This document shows, piece after piece, positions 59,876 to 64,000 of a stretch of 64,000 nucleotides of DNA (positions are counted from its first letter, which is position 1; every line of letters starts with the position of its first letter). This DNA is from CAVXHQ01 sp963761735 (GTDB taxonomy: Bacteria; Pseudomonadota; Alphaproteobacteria; Rhodobacterales; Rhodobacteraceae), in assembly GCA_963761735.1 (NCBI GenBank), contig CAVXHQ010000007.1:186001-250000 (forward strand), read 5' to 3'. The position numbers were made by a program, and so were the translations under genes. Under the pieces are notes generated by a model. It was not told where the DNA came from. It saw only the letters and a list, made by a program, of their open reading frames with translations, and ran no database searches.

Positions 59876-60272
59876 ATCCGGTCCTCACGTTCTTTTTCGG
59901 GCACTCGGGCCCTATGTCGTGCCCCGAAGGGCGGCTATTTCCGTCACCCGAAGGCGTCTCTTCCATCCGCAAATGGGCTTTTTCCGACGCGGAGGCAAGC
60001 CCTTCCACCGAAATCTTGTCGCGGTATATCAGACATCCAGCCACGGGCAAACCGTTTCGCCGCCCGTCCCGCCACCGCAAAAGCAGCAGCCAAGGCCATG
60101 TCAGCACCACCGCGCGCGGCAGCGTCGCCGCCGTGACGTCACAGCCGATACCGCAGGAGACACCCTCGTCCCGGCTCTGCCGGAAACAGAATTCGCGAGC
60201 CTCCGCACCGGCCGCACGCGCCGTCACAACGCCAGGCCGTCAGCACCAGCGATCCGGTGCCAGGCCTGCGTT
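59876..60272. other. intergenic region between fabG and acpP
   Basis: 397 bases that should contain the separate acpP promoter. Open frames here show no protein-like features. I see no clear terminator for fabG and no repeats of note. Confidence 0.45.
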
Positions 60273-61010
60273 TCACAGCATCGCCATGCCGCCGTTCACA
60301 TGCAGCGTCGCCCCCGTGACATAACCGGCCTCCGCGCTTGCCAGATACAGTACCGCAGCCGCAATCTCCGCGGCCTCGCCCATCCGCCCGGCGGGGATCT
60401 GCCCCAGAATACCGGCCTTCTGATCGTCGGTCAGTTTGTCCGTCATCGCCGTCGCGATGAACCCCGGCGCCACCACGTTCACGGTGATCCCGCGGCTCGC
60501 AACTTCATGGGCAAGGCTCTTGGACATCGCGACCATGCCCGCCTTGGCAGCAGCGTAATTCGCCTGACCGGGATTGCCTGTCGCGCCCACGATGCTCGAA
60601 ATATTGACGATTCTGCCCCAGCGGGCTTTCATCATCCCGCGAATGACACCTTTGCAAAGCCGCATTGTCGCGGTCAGGTTCACGTCCAGCACGCTCGACC
60701 ATTCGTCGTCCGACATCCGCATGAACAGGTTATCGCGCGTTATTCCCGCGTTGTTCACGAGGATATCCACGCTCCCCATCGCCGCGGCTGCCTGTTTCGG
60801 CAGGGCCGTCACCGCCGCCGCATCGCTCAGGTCGCAGGGCAACACATGCACCCGCTCGCCCAGCGCCGCCGCCAGCTCTTGCAGCGGCGCCAGCCGCGTG
60901 CCCGAAATACCGACCACTGCCCCCGCGCCATGCAGCGCGCGCGCGATCTCGCCGCCGATGCCGCCGGACGCCCCGGTTACCAGCGTCGTTTTTCCCGTAA
61001 GATCAAACAT
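60273..61010 (-). CDS. fabG: 3-oxoacyl-ACP reductase
   Basis: A 245-residue NADPH-dependent short-chain dehydrogenase reducing 3-oxoacyl-ACP. The Rossmann TGASGGIGG is at residues 12-20, NNAG at 86-89, and the catalytic Ser138/139, Tyr152 and Lys156 lie in NISSIVGATGNPGQANYAAAK. Length matches FabG. It starts 26 bases after the fabD stop. Confidence 0.95.
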   Translation of the reverse strand: MFDLTGKTTLVTGASGGIGGEIARALHGAGAVVGISGTRLAPLQELAAALGERVHVLPCDLSDAAAVTALPKQAAAAMGSVDILVNNAGITRDNLFMRMSDDEWSSVLDVNLTATMRLCKGVIRGMMKARWGRIVNISSIVGATGNPGQANYAAAKAGMVAMSKSLAHEVASRGITVNVVAPGFIATAMTDKLTDDQKAGILGQIPAGRMGEAAEIAAAVLYLASAEAGYVTGATLHVNGGMAML

Positions 61011-61036
61011 TTCTCACCTCTTCTTCGCGCATGGCG

Positions 61037-61969
61037 TTAACTTTGCACCGTAATCGACTGAATATCCTCGGGCACGCCCACATTTCGCAGTGCAATGCCC
61101 TTGTCGATACGCCGGATCATCCCCGACAGCGCCTTGCCCGCGCCGATCTCCCAGATCTCGGTCACCCCCTGCGCCGCCATCCACATCACACTCTCGCGCC
61201 AGCGCACCGATCCCGTGACCTGATCGACCAGATGCGACCGGATTTTCGCCGGATCGGTGACGGCGCTGGCGACGACATTCGCCACCACCGGCACCACAGG
61301 CTGCGTAATCACGACCGCGTCCAGCGCCGCGGCCATCACATCGGCCGCGGGCGCCATCAGCGCCGAATGAAACGGCGCCGACACCGGCAACAGCAGCGCC
61401 CGCCTCGCGCCCCGCGCCCTGGCGATCTCCACCGCCCGCTCCACCGCCGCCCGATGCCCCGACACAACCACCTGCGCCGGGTCGTTGTCGTTGGCCGCCT
61501 GACAGATCTCGCCCTGCGCGGCCTCTTGCGCAACCTCGGTCACCGCCGCCAGATCGAGGCCCAGTATCGCCGCCATTGCGCCGATCCCCACGGGAACGGC
61601 GGCCTGCATCGCCTCGCCCCGGATCCGCAACAGCCGCGCGGTGTCGCCAAGGTTCAACGCCCCTGCCGCGCACAATGCTGAGTATTCGCCCAGCGAATGA
61701 CCGGCCACGAAAGCGGCGCTCGTCACCGCGATCCCCTCGGCCTCCAGCGCCCGCATCGCCGCCACGGATGTCGCCATCAGCGCGGGTTGTGCATTTCGCG
61801 TCAGGGTCAGCGTGTCGATATCGCCCTCCCAGATCAGCGCCGAAAGGTCCTCGCCCAGTGCCGCATCGACCTCGTCGAAAACGGCCTTCGCCGCCGGACA
61901 GGACTCGGCAAGAGCGCGCCCCATGCCGATCGTCTGCGCCCCCTGGCCCGGAAACACGAATGCCCGCAT
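61037..61969 (-). CDS. fabD: malonyl-CoA:ACP transacylase
   Basis: A 310-residue acyltransferase loading malonyl onto ACP. GGGGAGGA precedes ATG 61969, which gives the family start MRAFVFPGQGAQTIGMG; longer frames upstream are not used. The nucleophile Ser92 is in GHSLGEY and the catalytic His in VSAPFHSALM. GGCGKAL-like ending WEIGAGKALSGMIRR is conserved. First of the fab group on this strand. Confidence 0.95.
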   Translation of the reverse strand: MRAFVFPGQGAQTIGMGRALAESCPAAKAVFDEVDAALGEDLSALIWEGDIDTLTLTRNAQPALMATSVAAMRALEAEGIAVTSAAFVAGHSLGEYSALCAAGALNLGDTARLLRIRGEAMQAAVPVGIGAMAAILGLDLAAVTEVAQEAAQGEICQAANDNDPAQVVVSGHRAAVERAVEIARARGARRALLLPVSAPFHSALMAPAADVMAAALDAVVITQPVVPVVANVVASAVTDPAKIRSHLVDQVTGSVRWRESVMWMAAQGVTEIWEIGAGKALSGMIRRIDKGIALRNVGVPEDIQSITVQS

Positions 61970-62198
61970 GCCGATATCCTCCCCTGTCATACCCTTCCGA
62001 TCTAACGCCAAGGGTCCCGGTCCACAACATGTGCACATGTGCCGCGCGAAACGGCGGCCTTGCAAGGGCCCGGTACCCGCGCCGATAAGGCCGGGCACCG
62101 GTGCCGGACCGCCCGGGGATACATATCGGCGCTTGCGCACCGTTATTCGACGGCACCCGCGCCGGCAATTTCGCCGTACCCGCGCGCCAGGAGATATT

Positions 62199-62801
62199 AT
62201 GTCCGCCCAGAATACGGCCCGGACCTATGGCAGCGTCACCCGCGCGTTCCACTGGAGTATCGCGCTGCTGATCGTGACGCTGATCCCTCTGGGGCTCGTG
62301 GCGAACCGGCTTCCCTTCGATACCGGCGCGCAACTGGCGCTCAAGGGGGCCGTGTTTCAGGTGCACGAGACGCTGGGCATCTTTGTATTCATCATCGCTG
62401 CGGCGCGTATCCGGTGGGCGATGACGCAGACAAGACCGGTCCCGCTGCACCCCGAACGCCGCGCCGAGAGCTTCCTTGCAGACCTCGTTCACTGGCTGCT
62501 GTACGCATCGCTCGTCCTTGTGCCGCTGACCGGCTGGATCGGACACGCCGCAACCGAAGGCTTTGCGCCGATCTGGTGGCCGCTCGGTCAGGGCCTGCCC
62601 TTCGTGCCGAAATCGGACGCCGTCGCGCATACCTTCGCAAGCCTGCACATCGTCTTCGGGCGTGTGTTGATAATCGTCTTGCTGCTGCACATTGCGGGCG
62701 CGCTGAAACATCACCTGATCGACCGCGATGCCACCCTGCGCCGCATGTGGCGCGGCGCGGACGCGGGGTCGGGCACGGCCACGCCGGTCCCGCCCGCCTG
62801 A
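62199..62801 (+). CDS. cytochrome b561-type membrane protein
   Basis: A 200-residue inner-membrane dihaem cytochrome b561. AGGAG precedes ATG 62199. Four helices carry His ligands: SVTRAFHWSIALLIVTLIPLG, VFQVHETLGIFVFIIAA, FLADLVHWLLYASLVLVPLTGW and ASLHIVFGRVLIIVLLLHIAGALKHHLIDRD. Such proteins shuttle electrons from quinol. In related species this domain is, to my knowledge, often fused to a C-terminal YceI domain, whose coding sequence follows in another frame here. Confidence 0.88.
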   Translation: MSAQNTARTYGSVTRAFHWSIALLIVTLIPLGLVANRLPFDTGAQLALKGAVFQVHETLGIFVFIIAAARIRWAMTQTRPVPLHPERRAESFLADLVHWLLYASLVLVPLTGWIGHAATEGFAPIWWPLGQGLPFVPKSDAVAHTFASLHIVFGRVLIIVLLLHIAGALKHHLIDRDATLRRMWRGADAGSGTATPVPPA

Positions 62802-62809
62802 CCGCCCCG

Positions 62810-63409
62810 GTGGCGGCGTTTGGCGTCTACGCGCTGGCCCTCGGCACTGGCGTCGCTCCGGGGCTGTTTGCCCTGCAGGACCGGGGCGCCGCCGTGCCCG
62901 TCCTCGCCTCCGTCGCCTCCGACTGGCAGGTAACGGACGGCACGCGTGCCCTCACGGTCACCCAGTTCGGCAGCCCCGTGACCGGCGCCTTCGCCGACTG
63001 GACCGCCACTATCGCCTTCGACCCGGTGGCACCAGCGGGCGAGACACCCGTCGGGTCCGTCACCACCACCGTCTCGATTGCATCGCTCACGCTGGGCTCG
63101 GTCACGTCCGGGGCGACGGGGCCGAATTTCCTGGCCGCGGACACTTTTGTCACCGCCCTGTTCCGGGCCGACCTGTTGCGCACCGACGCAGGCTACGTCG
63201 CCCAAGGCACGCTCACGCTCCGCGACGTGACGCGTCCGCTGACCTTTCCGTTCGACCTGACGGTTGACGGCGACACCGCAACCGCGTCGGCCGTCATCGC
63301 CCTAAACCGCCTCGATTTCGGCGTCGGCGAAACGATGCCCGACGAAAGCACGGTCGCCTTCGCCGTCGACATTGCCGTCGATCTCACGGCCAACCGGGCT
63401 GCTGAGTAA
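62810..63409 (+). CDS. YceI family protein (possibly the broken-off half of a b561-YceI fusion)
   Basis: About 199 residues if read from GTG 62810, 8 bases after the b561 stop. A hydrophobic start (VAAFGVYALALGTGVAPGLFAL) anchors a YceI lipocalin-like beta-barrel: SDWQVTDGTRALTVTQFGSPVTGAFADWTATIAFDP, and GTLTLRDVTRPLTFPFDLTVDGD. YceI domains bind isoprenoid-like lipids or quinones in the periplasm. There is no good ribosome-binding site, and a one-base change near 62790 would join it in frame to b561. Confidence 0.75.
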   Translation: MAAFGVYALALGTGVAPGLFALQDRGAAVPVLASVASDWQVTDGTRALTVTQFGSPVTGAFADWTATIAFDPVAPAGETPVGSVTTTVSIASLTLGSVTSGATGPNFLAADTFVTALFRADLLRTDAGYVAQGTLTLRDVTRPLTFPFDLTVDGDTATASAVIALNRLDFGVGETMPDESTVAFAVDIAVDLTANRAAE

Positions 63410-63489
63410 ATGCGTGCGCCGCGCGGGTTTGACGGCGCGGCGCATCGGCCGATCGCGTCAGACAAAACGCACGGGCGTCACGGCAGCGG

Positions 63490-64000
63490 TCAGTTCCAGG
63501 TCAGCCCGCGTCCGCCTTCCGCCTTTGGCGACAGCATAAGGTCGCGCCCGATACGGTCCCTCAGGATACCCAGCTTCGACACGGCCCCCCGTGCCACCGG
63601 CAGCTGCGCCTCGGCGTTGCGATAGTACAGGACCAATTGCCCGGGCGTCTGGAAAATGCCCTGACGTTCCGCCCCGACGTCGATCCTCACCGAGCCGATG
63701 GCGTCGAAACCGTACCGCCCGATCAGCGTCGGCCGTCCGGCACGGTTGCGAACGACTTCACGGATTTCGCCCAGCTTGGTGTCGATTTGAATCTCGCTGT
63801 CGAGACCCCGGCTGGCGAACCACAGACAGAACGCCGCCAGCGCGATGGTGACGACGGAGGCGCCGATCTTCATGCCCAGCACCGATCCGTCGAACATCGC
63901 CTGCGGCATGACCCACAATCCCAGCGTGACGACGCAAAACCCAAGCCCCATGCCCCAGGACAGAAACTGCATCATCCACAGACTGAATGGCACCGCCTCG
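63490..64000 (-). CDS. hypothetical membrane protein, 5' end outside window
   Basis: At least 167 residues; the frame stays open to the window edge, so the N terminus is probably missing (the first visible start is a GTG at 63993). Two hydrophobic helices (FLSWGMGLGFCVVTLGLWVMP and IGASVVTIALAAFCLWFASRG) precede a soluble beta-rich domain (EIQIDTKLGEIREVVRNRAG, then IGSVRIDVGAERQG). Function unknown. It converges on the YceI gene. Confidence 0.65.
   Translation of the reverse strand, partial: EAVPFSLWMMQFLSWGMGLGFCVVTLGLWVMPQAMFDGSVLGMKIGASVVTIALAAFCLWFASRGLDSEIQIDTKLGEIREVVRNRAGRPTLIGRYGFDAIGSVRIDVGAERQGIFQTPGQLVLYYRNAEAQLPVARGAVSKLGILRDRIGRDLMLSPKAEGGRGLTWN

Noticed and set aside
59876..60272. 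122-codon open frame between fabG and acpP
   Set aside because: No ribosome-binding site, mixed composition and no recognisable domain; overlaps the expected acpP promoter.

Overview
The window is high-GC chromosomal DNA from an alphaproteobacterium of the order Rhodobacterales (Roseobacter/Rhodobacter group). The main evidence is a complete RcGTA-type gene transfer agent cluster bounded by fabF-mltG on one side and cysE on the other. Supporting evidence is a DksA whose zinc finger has lost a cysteine, a pyruvate dehydrogenase operon with lipoyl domains on both E1-beta and E2, an Entner-Doudoroff edd-eda pair behind a LacI-family operator, and a TakP-type TRAP transporter. No rRNA, tRNA, IS element, integrase or CRISPR array was seen.

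Layout. 0-7.4 kb: dksA (cut by the window edge), a MoxR ATPase and a CoxE-like VWA protein with two genes between them, a secreted or membrane M48 protease, a PIN protein and rlmI. 7.4-10.3 kb: edd and a frameshifted eda. 10.4-16.3 kb: glnE, a DUF2852 gene with two matching operators around its promoter, the N-end-rule leucyltransferase and a glycosyltransferase-like gene. 16.4-21.3 kb: a TRAP transporter with oversized membrane subunits and a binding-protein gene holding two frameshifts. 21.8-28.2 kb: a nucleoside hydrolase, a GNAT protein, a secreted EF-hand protein, and ilvH and ilvB, with a leader peptide and attenuator before ilvB. 28.4-34.8 kb: two cyclophilins, pgk, a SEL1-like protein, class I aldolase and a lipoprotein, with three sets of short tandem repeats between them. 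35-40.4 kb: an FtsB-like gene and the pyruvate dehydrogenase operon. 40.4-42.1 kb: a GFA protein, cysE and a small gene next to the GTA cluster.

42.1-56.6 kb: the GTA cluster g1 to g15, all on the minus strand. It encodes small and large terminase, portal, prohead protease, major capsid protein, adaptor, stopper, tail terminator, tail tube, chaperone-like proteins, tape measure, distal tail protein, hub, peptidase and the tip 'megatron' protein. Genes mostly overlap by 4 bases. Three intergenic RNA structures punctuate it, one of them a textbook intrinsic terminator between terminase and portal. The tape-measure gene has a one-base frameshift near its end.

56.9-62 kb: mltG, fabF, acpP, fabG and fabD, i.e. 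fatty-acid synthesis plus peptidoglycan transglycosylase, reading in the same direction as the GTA cluster. 62.2-64 kb: a cytochrome b561 gene and a YceI domain that may be a broken fusion, then a truncated membrane protein.

Several otherwise intact genes (eda, takP twice, the 31.4 kb SEL1-like gene, GTA g11) each carry exactly one extra base per frameshift. The shared direction makes residual sequencing or assembly insertions the first explanation to test before calling them pseudogenes.
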